Of a stretch of DNA of 64,000 bases, positions 9,209 through 21,891 are shown piece by piece. This stretch comes from Ceratobasidium sp. AG-K (Eukaryota > Basidiomycota > Agaricomycetes > Cantharellales > Ceratobasidiaceae). Position 1 is the stretch's first letter; the number at the start of each line of letters is the position of its first letter. The position numbers and the translations under genes were made by a program. The notes beneath the pieces were generated by a model, which was not told where the DNA came from, ran no database searches, and worked only from the letters and a program-made list of their open reading frames with translations. Where the stretch lies: assembly GCA_037039685.1 (NCBI GenBank), contig JAWNGF010000005.1, positions 3,224,001 through 3,288,000 on the forward strand, given 5' to 3'.

Positions 9209-11917
9209 TCAACGCGTAAACCTCTGCTGCACCGTCGAGCCGGCCTTCCCCCCGCTCGGCAACGTCACGCCCCACGTGGCCAGCGTGCTAGCTTGTCGCC
9301 TGTTGGCCGGGGAACAGTGGTGCCCAATGCACCCTTCCCAACTGCGATGACGTTTGGCACTAGTCCAGGTGATCTGAACGTTGACCACTCCCGTACCATG
9401 CGTTGGGTCTGATACGTACAAGGTTCCTCCGGTGCGTTGGCTGTCGTCAAACTTGACAACCAGGACCGCGGTTCGGTTGACCTTCACGCTAATCCCCATG
9501 TTAGGTACCTGAACGGTACCCCCAGATGCGGTCCAGAACGCAGCCCCAAGGATAAGCGCGCTCGAATCGGTAGCGGCACTGATGGTATTCGAGTTGACTA
9601 TTGTCTTGGGAGCAAGTCTGCCTGCCTTGTCTGCAAACTCGGCCTGGCTGGCCGTACTGGGGAACACGGAATAGCTAATAGGCTGGGAGACGTTTTTGTG
9701 CTGAATCCAAGCCGCAAACATGTCTTTGGTCGAGGGAGGTTGGGTACTCAAACTGATCGCTTGCCAGCTTCCAGTCCGGGACCCGAGTCGAAGTGAGAGT
9801 GGCGAGTTGGGCTCGGAAGACAATATATAGCCAGTTCCTGCATGCCAGAGTTGCTTGGCGGTATTATATGTCGAATTCCCACTAGCTGAAATGGTTTGGC
9901 CGTCAACGATGACATTGCCCGACCGGAGTCGTTGATCCAGGACGGAATATATCGGGGCAGAGCCACTCGCTTGTCGGACATTGGAGACGAGTACGTGCTG
10001 GACGTCGTTGGGGAAGAAGAACCATGCCTTGTAGAACCCAAAAGCGGTGTTGAGCGGGTTTACGTATCGCATGGCTGCGACTCCGACATCTCCTGCTTGG
10101 ACGCCCCCGGCATACGCATCCACACCCTGTTGGGCCGCCGTGCTGCACTGGAGAGTGGTAATCCCGTATTGGGTTGTGATGCCTGGAGGGATGTTGTAGT
10201 CGAGCGTAGCAAAGATATCCTCGTACTCGGCACCGGTCGAGTATCGGTACATCGCTCCGTCGGCAAAATGAAAGCCAAACGGACTTTCCAAGTTGACGCA
10301 CTCCGGCGTGGTGGTTCGACTCGAGAGTAGTTTGAGAGTCGTGACTGTTGTGTCGGTACGATGAACCTTTGCATATCATAATTAGTTGCACCCGGAAGAA
10401 GTCGGAGAGAAGACCAATTACCATGTAGTCCGAGTTCCAGAACATCCTATTACCGGTTAGACCTCCCGAGTTAGCTGTGTCGTCACCCTCTCCTGTCAGT
10501 TCCGAGCCAAAAGTGATGAGGTCGGGCTGGTTCCAAGCCTGTCCCAGCGTGAGTACTTGGCTAAGGTTCATGCGTAGATCGGCGGATGCTCTAAAAATGT
10601 CATTTAGTCCGACGACGGTGCTCTTATTATATGATCACATACCTGCCGTCGGCGACAGGGTAGGAAATGAACCGACCAATAACCGACTTGAGTGACGGAT
10701 TAATACATTGTGAAATCTGAATAAGTCGAGAAATTTACCAGGTCCCAGTGAACTACCCCAGTCTGGGTGTTTGTATATGTCATCCACCTGGCACCGCCTA
10801 AATGAACGCCGAAAACGTCTTGGACCGACTTGCTGGCTTGGAACTGCGTGCCCAGCGCTTGGAGTTCAAGTTCGAGCAGGGAGTTGGAGCTGTAGAGCCC
10901 GTTAGTTGAAGAAATTCCAAAAAAAATCGTACACATACAAGTCTTTTCCGTAGTTGCCTGTATATTCGAAGGGTTAGATGGCTCGAGCCTATGACCAACT
11001 CTTGAAACGTACCGTCATAAATAATGCCCGTGTGTTGCTGGAATGACCCATCCGGCTTGATTCCATCGACTCTATCTGCGTTTTGAATGACGACTTGGTT
11101 GTGCACGCGTGCATACGCGTCCGTGAGGCGAGACACGTTCCCAGCCCGATTGTTCTCCAACAATCCCGCCGATATGCCAATCACAGCCATGTCGATGATG
11201 TTTGCTCCGCTGATGTAACCCGGTTGCGGGTTGCGATAGAACGGCGCGTACGCACGACTTGCCATCAACGTACAGTTGGCCAGCTCAGATCCAGTGAGGG
11301 AGGAACGAAGCAAGGTGCATGCTTTACCAGAGCTCGTCGGGACTAGAATAGTGTTACTTTGACCAGGTCGAATAAGCTAAATAGGATTAGGACGCGAGAT
11401 ATAAAAACTTACCTATACCAGTTCGGTCCCCACAATCCTGGAGTTCCACAGGGACACTTTGAGTTAGACAGATAGTCTCGATCCATACAGTCGCCATTGC
11501 CAATTGTGCTATAGTCGTTGGCAAACCAAAACCCCATGGCCCTTCGAATTGCAGTTCGAAGCTCAGTGCTATTGGTATATTGGGGGATTACCCCATTGTA
11601 GGCAGCAGCCATATCTAGGATACGCGACCAGTGCGCCGCGGCTGGCCAGCTAGATCGCTGAGCATTGCAGCCAGAGTCATAGTTGACAGCCGCCCATGTT
11701 CCATTCGACCGAAGTGTATCGATACTGAACCAGCGATTAGCGAAACAATACATGCCACAGTTTGGTTTACTCACTAGCTCTGAATTGCATTACTCGAAGT
11801 GGTGGTTGTCTCCAGGATGAATTTCACTTGGCGATCGTAAATAGTGTCAACATCGGCAGCGAGCGCCAGATTACATAACAGAGACACGGCCACAGAGGCG
11901 ATGATCGGAGGCCGCAT
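9209..11917 (-). CDS. Secreted polysaccharide lyase family 8 (intact copy)
   Basis: A multi-exon gene running from the ATG at 11917 (MRPPIIASVAVSLLCNLALA, a signal peptide) to the TGA at 9209-9211. Exons seen include 11409-11774 (ANRWFSIDTLRSNGTWAAV ... WGPNWYR), about 10990-11330 with SGANIIDMAVIGISAGLL and DGSFQQHTGIIYDG, and about 9209-10330 with KAWFFFPNDVQHVLVSNV, LWHAGTGYIL and the C-terminal beta region. GAN-x-x-D and the His/Tyr stretch are PL8 hallmarks; the intron after YDG splices to give YDGNYGKDL. The enzyme eliminates uronic-acid-containing glycans outside the cell. Hyaluronate, chondroitin, xanthan and glucuronan activities all occur in PL8, so the substrate is left open. A tandem frameshifted paralogue lies just downstream. 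Exon borders were placed by eye. Confidence 0.85.
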
Positions 11918-13050
11918 CGAGAAGTTCAAGGAATGTGGGGAAAGCAAAAACAAATGAAGGGATGGGATTCAAACTGGAGGCGAGGGGGGTCTACAACTTC
12001 TTATTTATATGTTTGTGCTTTATCTAGCGGACAACATCGCATGACAGTGTGTCAATGTTTGACAACTTCTTTTGGCGTGCTTGGCGGAATTCACGCAGAA
12101 TCAACAGGAGAAGAAGCTGATTCAGCGGGCATAGGTCTCAAAATTCTATGCGCGTCTTTCTGGAAGCTAGATGGTATTCAGTTGATCACAAGGTCTGTAT
12201 GTCGCATTTCTATTTCAAGGCATAGACCATAGCAACAGACTACAGATCGCTTTCTGGGGGTACGCGACGCTGAATAGTCGGCTTTCTCTTGGGAACACCA
12301 AAAAATGAAGTTGGATAGAGTATATGACAACAGACTTCAAGACTCTGGAAGAGGTTCTGATATTTTGTCTGACACGTGCATACACCCCTGGATTCCGGTT
12401 CGACTCTGGTGTAGAACCTCGGGCGTGCCTGTCGTCCATGCAGTGAAAAATCCTGTGTTGCATAAACTTCAAAGCACGTGCGCACTTGGATTTTACTAGG
12501 CTTAGAAATCATCGCCTGGAAGGACGCGCATGGAAATGTCGTACGTGCGACGGCCAAGATCAAATGGGAAATCGCCGGAATGGATAATCCGTACCTCGCG
12601 AAGTGGAGCCTCGTATGCATGCATTTCTGACTGCGTTAGTGTCCTGGTGGTGGCACAGGTTTGAATTTCGCGGAATTGGAGATGGGTGGCGGCTATTACG
12701 GTGAAATGATCGACGGCCCCTGAGAATTATATATTAGCCCCATCGCACGTCCAACTGACCGAGACCTTTTGGCCAGGCTAAAATGATGGACTCGATGTGG
12801 TGAGTTCCGCTAATGTCCACATTGAGTTTCACACCACTCTTGGCTCGGATCATTATTATTGTAACATCGGAGCGGTAAACCTAGCACGCTGGCATATGTA
12901 CGTGCCTCACATTGGTATATGCATGAATGTGCACGTAATCTCCCGGGTTTCTTGCCACAAACAAGACACCGCAATGAGAACTACAGAACGAAAAAATGTA
13001 TTCAGGATCTACATGAGGCACATGGAGCTCCTGGTTCACCGAATAAAGAG
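11918..13050. other. Intergenic; promoter of PL8 copy at its left end
   Basis: On the minus strand a TATAAATAA box sits at 12001-12009, about 85-90 bases upstream of the PL8 start at 11917. The rest (12.1-13.0 kb) shows only short unrelated open frames on both strands with no recognisable domain. I see nothing else to annotate. Confidence 0.5.
12001..12009 (-). promoter_or_regulatory. TATA-like box of intact PL8 gene
   Basis: The minus strand reads TATAAATAA about 85-90 bases upstream of the start codon at 11917. The homologous position of the left PL8 copy lacks it. Confidence 0.45.
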
Positions 13051-14270
13051 TTAGAAGGAGAGAATGGCACCAGCATTGGAGTTGACGTATGACTTGACCG
13101 ACGCAGTCGCGGTGAGCGTGTAAGAGTAGCCAACGGAGCTCCAGGTAGCTAACAGAGTTATGTACTAATTAGTATCAAGGATCAAACGGAGTGGCCTAGA
13201 CGTACTGGTAAGAGCAGTGTTGCTGGCGCCGCCAAAGTCGTTGCCGCTAGCATTGGCATAACCGTTGTCGGTGCTGTAGAGAGGCTTGCTAACGCTCTCA
13301 AAGACGTTGTTCTGAACCAGCAATTCCGCGCCGACGCGGGTGTTGATACCGTCGTTGTTGCTCAAGAAGCTAGAGAAAAATTAGATGGTTCCCTATAAAT
13401 CGAGGGTTTACTCACTAGTTGTTGAAGATGTGGCCGTGTCCGAAACGGAACGAAGGGGTGCGCGAGTTCAAGTTGTACCACTTGTTGTATGCGTAGGTCA
13501 CCTGGATCGCAAGGTCCTCGCTCTCGTTGCTGTCAGAGTGCCCAACGAGCGAGGCCTTCCAGTGGTCGTGGAGGTACGAGTTGGTAACGGTGGCAGCATA
13601 GACACCATGGGTGAGGTCGAGCAACCCATCGTAGTAGTCCTTATCGTGGTCGCGATCAGACCAGAGCTCGACGTGGTCAATCCAAACGCGGTTGGAGGCT
13701 TGGACCGCAAGGGCATCGCCTGCCTCGGCAAGGACTTTATTGATCTACACGCCAGGAACTGCCATGTCAGCAACTAGATATATTTGGACAGCAGGGACTA
13801 GATCATACCTTCAGGTTACGGATGATGACATTCGAAACATCGATTACACGAAGGCCTACACCGGTTAGGGCTGGGTTTGATGAAGCGTGAGTTTACACAT
13901 ATCAATTCGAGGGGAAATAGCACTTACTGGCTCCAGATTTGCCGAGAACAGTGGTGCTCGCAGGAACCTTGACAACTTCGTTTCCAGTAATGGTACCGGA
14001 AATGATGACAACCTTGCCACCACTGGCGAGAGCGGTCTTGAGCGCCGCGAGGGTAGTTACAGTGACGGGGGTAGCAGAGCCTCCACCGGTGGTGCTGAAT
14101 CCAAAGCTCAGTATTCACAAAGTACTGTTCAAACGATGAATTACTCACCCGCCACTAAGGGTAGCATACCCGATGGTAGCTTTGTCACTGGTAGTCGCGC
14201 GTTTCTCAACGAGCGGGTTGGCAGCGACAGCGCCAATGAAAGCGAGAACGAAAGCAGAAGTGAACTTCAT
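13051..14270 (-). CDS. Secreted pectate lyase, polysaccharide lyase family 1
   Basis: Starts at the ATG at 14270 with a signal peptide (MKFTSAFVLAFIGAVAA) followed by NPLVEKR, a possible propeptide ending at KR. Exons include 13498-13745 with WIDHVELWSDRDHDKDYYDG (calcium-binding Asp cluster) and LLDLTHGVYAATVTNSYLHD. Next comes NSRTPSFRFGHGHIFNN, which carries the conserved RxPxxRxGxxH motif with the catalytic Arg. The last exon ends AGAILSF-stop at 13051-13053 after an intron at about 13150-13190. PL1 enzymes cleave de-esterified pectin by calcium-dependent beta-elimination in plant cell walls. All motifs look intact. It is intron-rich like its neighbours. Exon borders are approximate. Confidence 0.9.
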
Positions 14271-15746
14271 CGTGAAACAAGGCCGAATAGTGAGAGAGCA
14301 GAAAGATCAAGTGTTGAACGCACTGAGCTGGCGATTTGTGACCAGCAACGCCCGGTTTAAATACACGGTACGATATACGAGAAGTAGCAAGGAACTCAGA
14401 GGCGAATGCATCTCGACGGTCCGGGGTATGGGGTTGTCGGACCGCCAAGCATTGAGTGTTCGTGAAACGAGCTTGAGTGATACGGGCCGGCCAATGCTGC
14501 GACTTCGGCGGCTTAAAACGTCACCGAACGCAAATCTTGCGTGTCTTGTCCCGTGATGCCATTGAAGTTCCAAACCAAGGCGGTACAAGAGTGCAAGCTT
14601 GCTATTTTTAGTCGATTCGGAGAAATCGCTGGCACCGAGGTTCGAATATTGGACAACGCGTCGCATTTGTCATCCGTCTCGGCCAAAAGAAGAGGATTAG
14701 AAGGGCATCCAAGCGGACAGAAGCTGAATACAGGTAATTCCAGCGTTGACGTTACGGTATTCCAACCAATATGCGAGATTTGGAATCAAGTTCACAGTAG
14801 GTGGTCAGGGTATCAAGCGGCCGGAACACAAGACAGACATTGGCGTAATTTATTAGGAAGGCGGTCTGCTTGCATAATTGTGAGTGACGGTCGCGTAATT
14901 GATTGATGCCACATAGTCACCTTACATATGCATAGTTGTTCATTCACAACGCGGTGGGTATCACTTAGAAGTCCAAGTTCACGGCCCGTAATCAGATTGA
15001 TATTGGCCCGGTTGAAGGTACACCAACGACGCGAGCGTTCCGGTAATAATGAGCTGGTTGATTATCACCCGGAGGAAGGGAAGAACCAAGGCTGAGTTGA
15101 TCCGGCCGAACAACTTGCTGATGTAAGTTGGAGTTGGATAGTCCCAACTCCCGCTGGATAGTAGCATCCCGCGGCCAAGGCCCCTCTCCTATTGAGCCCC
15201 TGCATATTGAGGAGTAGGATACCGACGCTCTCAATTCCGTAGCAATTGATCGACTGTTTGTCAACTTGAATCAAAGCATTGCTATAGGTAAGCAGTGGGT
15301 GATAGAGGATACACACATTACAGGTTGGTAGCGAGGCGATGGGTTCGGGAGCCACGAAAGTCATCGACGGACCAACAGGATCGCCCAAAATAAGCGCAGG
15401 AGCGGTTCGCAGGACCCTTCATGAGCGGGAACAAAAACACAGGTGAGCTTGTGGGCACAGTAGTATTCCTCGTGAATGACGGAGAACACGTGGTCCTAAC
15501 CCAACATGATGCAACTTCATTCGTGACCAGTCGTTTCAATACCATGGGGCTCGTTGACTGTATTGTGAAGACCGAGAAGGTGATCGGTTCAAATGTGTTT
15601 ACTATCGCCTCACCCTCTTATCTAATTAAACGTGTTATTAGTTCGGTTTGTGGTGCAAGTGAGTATTTCCCTCAAACATTCAGGGAAAGCTTCATTACGT
15701 CCTATTCATTGATAGATACACAAATATATACTTGGGTATCGTAAGT
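14271..15746. other. Intergenic with unassigned open frames
   Basis: After the pectate lyase promoter no known gene is recognised. Two opposed frames overlap near 15.0-15.75 kb. The plus-strand frame at 15421-15744 reads GTVVFLVNDGEHVVLTQHD. The minus-strand pieces at 15065-15388 could be joined by introns ending near 15290 and 15195 and contain QVDKQSINCYGIESVGILLL. Either could be a short gene; neither matches a family I know and I would not choose between them. Confidence 0.3.
14356..14363 (-). promoter_or_regulatory. TATA-like box of pectate lyase gene
   Basis: The minus strand reads TATTTAAA 86-93 bases upstream of the start codon at 14270, a typical distance for fungal TATA promoters. 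Confidence 0.4.
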
Positions 15747-17392
15747 CTACAAGAAATCATACCCTTTAGACCGAGACCAGTCTACACCGTTCTTCAACTG
15801 CTCGAATGTCAAAAAGATTAGGATTGTCGTAGGCTGGAGGCGCATCCAGGCGGGGACCCAGCTATATGGCGCCGCGTTATGAAATATGGGTCGAGTTGGT
15901 CACAGGTGGTTTGATCGTCGATTATGATTGATCGATCGTCAGACAATGTCAAATGGGATCGACATGAAACGCACCCCTTGAACATGAACATAGGACCTTC
16001 GTTTTGAATCGATGTTCGAATGACAGCCAAGGTCGACTATGGGGTATCCGTTAGTTTTATTTCATTGTCTGGACAACTACCTTACGTTAGACCCCGGACC
16101 AGAAGCATTCATAATTCGGCTCTGTTGCAATATTAGTCTGAGTTGTGATGGGAATGATTGAACGAACCTTGAGGACATCGGCTGGGGAGCATACAGCTAG
16201 CGAGAAAGGAAGGTCAGAATAATCCAGAATTCGCGATTGGGTATCAGCGTACTCGTTGCAACAGTGCCCTATGGTCAACCCGAGATTAGCAGTAAACCAA
16301 TGAATAATGAGTCAGGAGCGCATACCGCCATGAAACTCGCCGTAAAGTGCAAGTTGATGTTATCCTCAAATTTGCCGGTTTCGAGTAACTTGAGCTTGAA
16401 GAAATCGTACCTGCCCCTCGGTCAGCCAACATGGGGTGACTAAATTATATCAACGTACGAAGCAAGCTGTGACGCATTCATCAAGATACTCCGAAACACG
16501 TTCGGTGCCATTCCACGCGCAAGCGACGAAGGACCTTCATCTCGAAGCATCTACCCAATGCGTCAGCCGTACTACCAACTACATTGCTCTAGGCACACTC
16601 ACCTTGTACAACCCATCGAAACAGTGCTTATAATTAAGCCGTTTTTCTGGCGGTTTCGCAAAATCGCCTTGCATGCGAACCATCAAGATCTCTGTGATGA
16701 TGTCAGTCCCACGTGATGGTGTCGTCGTTTTTGGCGCACCTCCGGGGTTTCCGACTACGCCTGCGATCCCACCTGCCATCGATCCAGCGAGGGCCATTTT
16801 CCAGCCTGGCATTTGTCCGCCACCTGAAGAGCGTGATTAGTCTGGAACCGCGGGGGTAGAGTTGGACGAACCGCTATGGATGAGTTTCTTGCTTTCGTCG
16901 TAGGCCCAGAACCGGCAGAGCGAGTACGTCATTTGACGAAATAGAGTTCCAGAGATGCCATCGAATAGACCTCGTACGCCTTGCCAGCCATGATATTAGC
17001 ATTGATTTGTATCGAATTTCTATTGCGCACCTGCTGTACGGATTGTCTTTTGTAAGGAGGCAATCATCCGCTTATCACCCGACGCTTGTAATCGAACTTT
17101 GGTCAGATCTAGAGGACTATTTATAGGGTGGCAAGTAGAAGTTGATTAGCCAGTGACGAGAGCGATAATGGTCAATTATCGTACTGGGTGATGGATGCTG
17201 CGATGCTTGCTGCCACGCCTGTAATACGTCGCGCGATTAGTCGAGTGCAATTGGTGGAACAGATTAAATGGACTAACCTCCAAGCCAAAACGGATACGGT
17301 TTCTTCTTGGGCGACGCCAACTGCACGACTGGCGGCTTGGGACGATCCGAAGAGACCCCAGCAGGGGATTGGCTTGCGGCGATACGCGACAT
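15747..17392 (-). CDS. Mitochondrial dicarboxylate carrier (DIC1-like)
   Basis: About nine small exons can be joined in frame from the ATG at 17392 (MSRIAASQSPAGVSS ... PYPFWLGG) to the TAG at 15747-15749 (SKGYDFL). All three carrier signatures are present: THPLDLTKVRLQ (split by an intron near 17110-17190), NPGEILMVRMQ (intron within, about 16690-16755) and SPADVLKVR followed by SRIMNASGPGS. These are the PxD/ExxK/R motifs after transmembrane helices 1, 3 and 5 of the three-repeat mitochondrial carrier fold. RMQGDFAKPPEKRLNYKHCFDGLYK is typical of dicarboxylate (malate/succinate-phosphate) carriers of the inner membrane, hence the assignment. The last repeat (NEGPMFMFKG ... SWVPAWMRLQPTTILIFLTFEQLK) is complete. 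A housekeeping gene between accessory genes. Confidence 0.88.
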
Positions 17393-19703
17393 AACCCTAC
17401 AGGTAACAACTCAAGCAAAAGGGAGAGACGACAGAGAGGCCGTCAATAGCAATGACCTGGGATGAATGTGGAGGCAGAAAACAACTGGATCGAGTCGAAA
17501 GTTAGTCACTATATAGGTCAGGTGCTGCGTGATCGTCCTTCGGTCGCTGGAACGAGAGATGCGCCTTGCGCCGTCAAGTGGCGCAAAGCCGATTTCCTAA
17601 TGAGGTCCGAACAAGTTGCTCGGTGACGAAAGAACCAATGAAGGGGTATGCTTGTGACTTCATCTCCCGCCACGAATTTATATTCTGCTGCCATTCGGAT
17701 GGTTTCGCGCTGACCAGCGTGGTTGTATAGTGCAAAGGCACTTTGGCTCGATCCGGGCCGCGGACGGACCGGGATTAAGACCCTGAGGGTATTGAAAGTT
17801 ACGGAGTTTGACGGGATTGATAGTCTCGAGTTAGTGTGTTGATCATACATGGCGGGCCGTCAAGGGACGTGTCGGGTGTGGATCTTGGGCGCCGGGAGCG
17901 CTCGTTCCGAAAGCTTCCTATGTCCGTTTATGTTGTTCGGGTTGGTAAGATGTTCGGAATGGAACTACGTGCAAAGCGATAAGCTACGTTCCTGAACATA
18001 TATTTACGTACAATCCCTGCTGTATCCATATACAAAGCTGATTTAGAACTTCAATAATGATAAATCTTGGCCGACTGGGTAGAACATTACCTTGTGGCGT
18101 TTGATACCAAAACCCCATCAACCATATAAGACGGTATTGCCGACGCCAAAATTAATGCCATCGGACGTGGTTGTCACTAATCGACGATTGAACCGACACT
18201 CCAGTCATTTGTATGATGGGAAGCCATGGAACGGCTCGAACTCAGATTTGATAATTTATTTGTGATAAAGTTTGTGTTTGGTCATGTGTCAATCTTGACA
18301 TAAGCATTCCACCCCCTGCGTCACCCAAGGAGTACAAGGCCGGCCACGATCCTCAGTCCCGGCCCAGGTTCCCTCTGCTCGTCGTATGCTTCATATGTCT
18401 TCCGCAGACACCATTGGAATTCGAAACTGTATGCACAAAGCATCTCACATTTTGCGCCGCTCGGTGTGGTACCCCTGGGTCACTACTCGTATTTTTTCTC
18501 CACCTGGCGATAACCAGCTCATGACCCCTGTCAACCTGAGGTACTTGAAAAGCTGACACCAAACTTCCTGTACACTATCAAAGTCTTAAGGCGATAACTA
18601 TCCCTCGTGAATTCCGATCTTGCCCCCGCTGCTGAATCGACCTAGGTGCTCTCGTGGCGATGGATAATGCTGCCTTGTCGCGCCCTAAACCTTGAATCAC
18701 GACTTTCATACCTCGAACCCTCCTGTGATTCACCTTGCGTTTGTTGAACTTGCTCTCGTGCTTCGTCTTGTGTGACTATGAGTGGTACTCGTAGACTTGA
18801 TCGCTACTGGATTCCGCCGGAAAACTTACGGAGCGACGTCAAAGCATTCGAACTAGTTGGTAGTCATTCTCTTCTTACTACGCGATTAAAATAACTCGTT
18901 GTGTGCGACCGCACTCCTCCCTCGAACTCACTTCGACTAGTACCCTTTGACCGACTTTCGCTGTTGGATTCGATTCGCTCGGCACTCGACGTATTTTGTA
19001 CATGACCGTAATATTTATAATCCCCGCGATGATTGCATCTTTGGCTTCGCCCTCCGCGATGACATTGATGATTCCCGCCCTGTCTCACGTTTGCGAGTGA
19101 TACGGCTCACATCGATTTCCAGCTCCTGTGGGAGTCCTGATAAAGCACGGGAATACCTGCAGGCTCGTATTCAATTTCTCAAAAGCACCAGCGCCACAGC
19201 GATTCTGTGCGAGCGAATCGATACTCGCCAGCTTCAAGCCAATTTGAAAACGACGTCAGTTATCATAAGCGTCAGCGATCAATGATTCAGCATCGTGTTA
19301 CTCACATCTGGTTGACCATCGCATCCGAGTGAGCAAGCTATCAATGCGATTGAACCATGGTGTGCTGCCCTAAAATTGAAGTTCGGAACAGGGATACAGA
19401 CAAAGTCGAAACCAAGAGGTCAAGGAACTGTCGAGTTAGAAGTTATAGTGAATTACGTGTGGCTTCACGTCAACAAATTAGATCAAACGCGAACCGATAT
19501 ACAGTCGTGTCCCTCAGCATGTTGCACCTCGGAGAATTTTAAATTACGAATTTGGCTAAGCGAGCAGTTTCTGCTGAATATGCGTAACCTTCCGCGCTTT
19601 TTGGTTATTACTTTATAAGGTATGTTCTAACTGGACAATATAACATGGAGTTACACATAACGAGTACATAAACAGTAATATAAAATCGAAGGGTAAATCA
19701 CCA
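17393..19703. other. Long intergenic region, nothing recognised
   Basis: This spans 2.3 kb between the carrier promoter and the transposase 3' end. Frames at 17518-17850 (minus), 18353-18562 (minus) and 18947-19285 (plus) carry no motif I recognise. The left end must hold the carrier promoter. Repeated CTCGTG-type words around 18.6-18.9 kb echo the 2.7-kb patch but too loosely to call a repeat. Confidence 0.4.
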
Positions 19704-21279
19704 TCAGGCAGAGTAACTCGGGCCAATACGTGCACGTGTTGCACCGAGCAGTTGGCCGTCGGTTGGTTGCTCCTTGGTTGGAGGGTTCTGGATGAGTGCG
19801 TCAATTATACGGTAGACGTTCGGGTGAACATCGAGTTGCATTGCACCCTCATCAAGCCCAATTTGGTGTAGTAGATCCCGACGTACCGTGTCAGGATCTT
19901 CAGGCGCAGCAAGAGTATACTCGGTTGCCGGAGCCTCCGAGGACAACGGGGGACAGATGCCAGTGTGCTTCCAGCAGTTTGCAATCGTCTCACTCGAAAC
20001 AGCTGCCCAGGCGACTTTGGCAAGTTCCATAGCCTGACGCTGATCGATTTTGTAGACGTTCGTGATCCCTGCGTCATCATGTCGGATCACAAGCCTCAGA
20101 TATTCTCGGCGGTAGTGTGCCTTGAATGAAGCAATGATGCCAGCGTCGAGAGGCTGAAGAAATGCGGTCAGGTTGGGAGCAAGGAACTCGACACGCACGT
20201 TGGAGTAATTGTGAGGGTTATGCAAGTGCCCTGGACAGTTGTCGCAGATCAAGAGAACATGTCGGTTTTGACGAAGCATGTCCTCATTTAGAGCTGCTAG
20301 AAATCTGTAATACATAAGATAGAATAAGCTACGAGTTTGGACTCAGAGAGGTGCCAAAACATACTTTTGCCAAATATCTGCCCGCATCCATGCTGTACTG
20401 TTGTTGTAGTAATCATATCCGCATTGCGAAGGTGTGCGGCCTCCAAAGCACTGAGGTTTCTCAGCGTATCCAATCACCAAGAGCTCACGCTTTTTGGATC
20501 CATTGAGACTTACGCAAAATGCATAAGTCAAACGCGCCCTATCATCCTTGAGCCCTCCTCGGTCGTAGTCAGCAATACTATAGTGTGGAGGCATTCGCCA
20601 ATAGAGCCCAGTTTCGTCAATGCTCAGCACGTTTCTGGGCTCGTACTCAGCAATGGTTGACTGGAGGCAAGCCTGTTCGGGTTTGATGTTCTCGATTGGA
20701 GCCGATGCTCGCTCACCGTGGAATCGAATCCACTTCAGCCCGTGCCTCTTCTTGAAGCGTGCCAACCACCCTCGACTGAACTCTGGGGTGTCATTCTCAG
20801 GGATACCAGCCGCACAACATAACTCCTGAGCCTTAGCACAGATATGATAGTCGCTGGCTCGCCCATTACGACTCACCCAGCCCACTAACCAATCGTACAA
20901 GGCGGCGTCGATCTTGGGCAGCTGCACCTTCTGACAGTGTTCGAAAGCGAGTCGATTCGCTGTTGAGGCAGCCTTTTCTCGTATGTGAGCTTCATTCTTC
21001 ACGTGTCGAGAGACGGTGTTAGGCTGGATTGTCTTGAAACCGTGCTCTTGCAAGTGCAGTGCCATTTCTCTGAGGTTCAGATAGTGGCACATGCTTCGAT
21101 AGAAGTCAATGACTTCTAACCTCTGCGCATAAGTCAAGTTTTGATGCTTAGCGGCTTGAGGTGCCGTGGGAGTGGTCGATATATGATTCTGCAAAAAGAA
21201 AGATCAGCATATATGTGCAGATTGCAATAGAAACCCCTAGTCGTGCAGGTCGGCTTCGAGGTACGTGTGCCTTGGGCAT
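19704..21279 (-). mobile_element. Pogo/Tigger-type DDE transposase gene, spliced and intact
   Basis: Three exons join in frame. The first is ATG at 21279 (MPKAHVPRSRPARLG) with an intron 21187-21234. The second is 20369-21186 or so (NHISTTPTAPQAAKHQNLTYAQRLEVIDFY ... ADIWQK), with an intron ending near 20309. The third runs to the TGA at 19704-19706 (FLAALNEDML ... IGPSYSA). The N-terminus has psq/CENP-B-like helix-turn-helix patterns (QRLEVIDFYRS, NTVSRHV and FSRGWLARFKKRHGL). The catalytic core shows LSIDETGLYWRMPP (first Asp), LLICDNCPGH (second Asp) and FLQPLDAGIIASFKAHYR (third Asp). Roughly 490 residues, a normal length for DDE_1 superfamily transposases, which cut and paste at TA sites. 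I could not see terminal inverted repeats, so element ends are unknown. An intact frame suggests a recent insertion or a domesticated gene. Confidence 0.85.
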
Positions 21280-21891
21280 TGTACCAGCTAACAGAAAGAT
21301 TAGGAGAGTTATATTTACGAGCTCCAGCAACTCATGGACAGCATATATACATGAATTGAACGAAATTTCTAGTAACATGGGTAAGTGGCTATGAAGTGGC
21401 GGCCGTGGCGGTGCTCCTTAGTCAGCACTTCGCGAAGCAGCCGCCGGTCCTTAGTCAGAGAAACTCAACCGGCGTTTCCGGCACGCCAACATGCTGAGGA
21501 GCAACATGCTGAGGGACACGACTGTATGCACATTTGCGGCCCGGTGGCTTGTTGCCCGTATGTCGCGATGAAGGTTTCCCTTCCAGCTATGTCCGACTCG
21601 TTTACACGCATATACTTGGTCTCACTGGCTCGCGGAATAAGGCCTGTCTCCGATTACGCAAACCAATGACGTTTCCTGAATCAGGCATTGCAACCAAAGT
21701 GTACAAAATCCCACTTAATGTTTCATGTCGTAATTACATGAGGCTACAGAACAGAACTCTGAAGGCTAGATCATGAAAAGTCGTCGGTTCAGAAAAACTA
21801 CAGCAACACAGATACCAAATGTCAATGTTTTCAGAATGAATCGTTCAAGAGTCAGTGTCATTTCGTGAAGAGTCCAATAAATGCGCAGCGT
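21280..21891. other. Intergenic between transposase and fasciclin gene
   Basis: No gene is seen. 21405-21500 has CCTTAGTCAG twice and the partly complementary word TGCTGAGGAGCA, a small repeat patch that might mark an element end but does not pair with the other side of the transposase. Confidence 0.4.

Noticed and set aside
13385..14360. Plus-strand frames rich in Val/Arg/Ser over the pectate lyase
   Set aside because: Antisense to the pectate lyase exons; the minus strand contains the catalytic and calcium-binding motifs.
15421..15744. Plus-strand 107-residue frame as a real gene
   Set aside because: It lacks a family match and competes with an equally plausible minus-strand spliced reading; noted only as unassigned.
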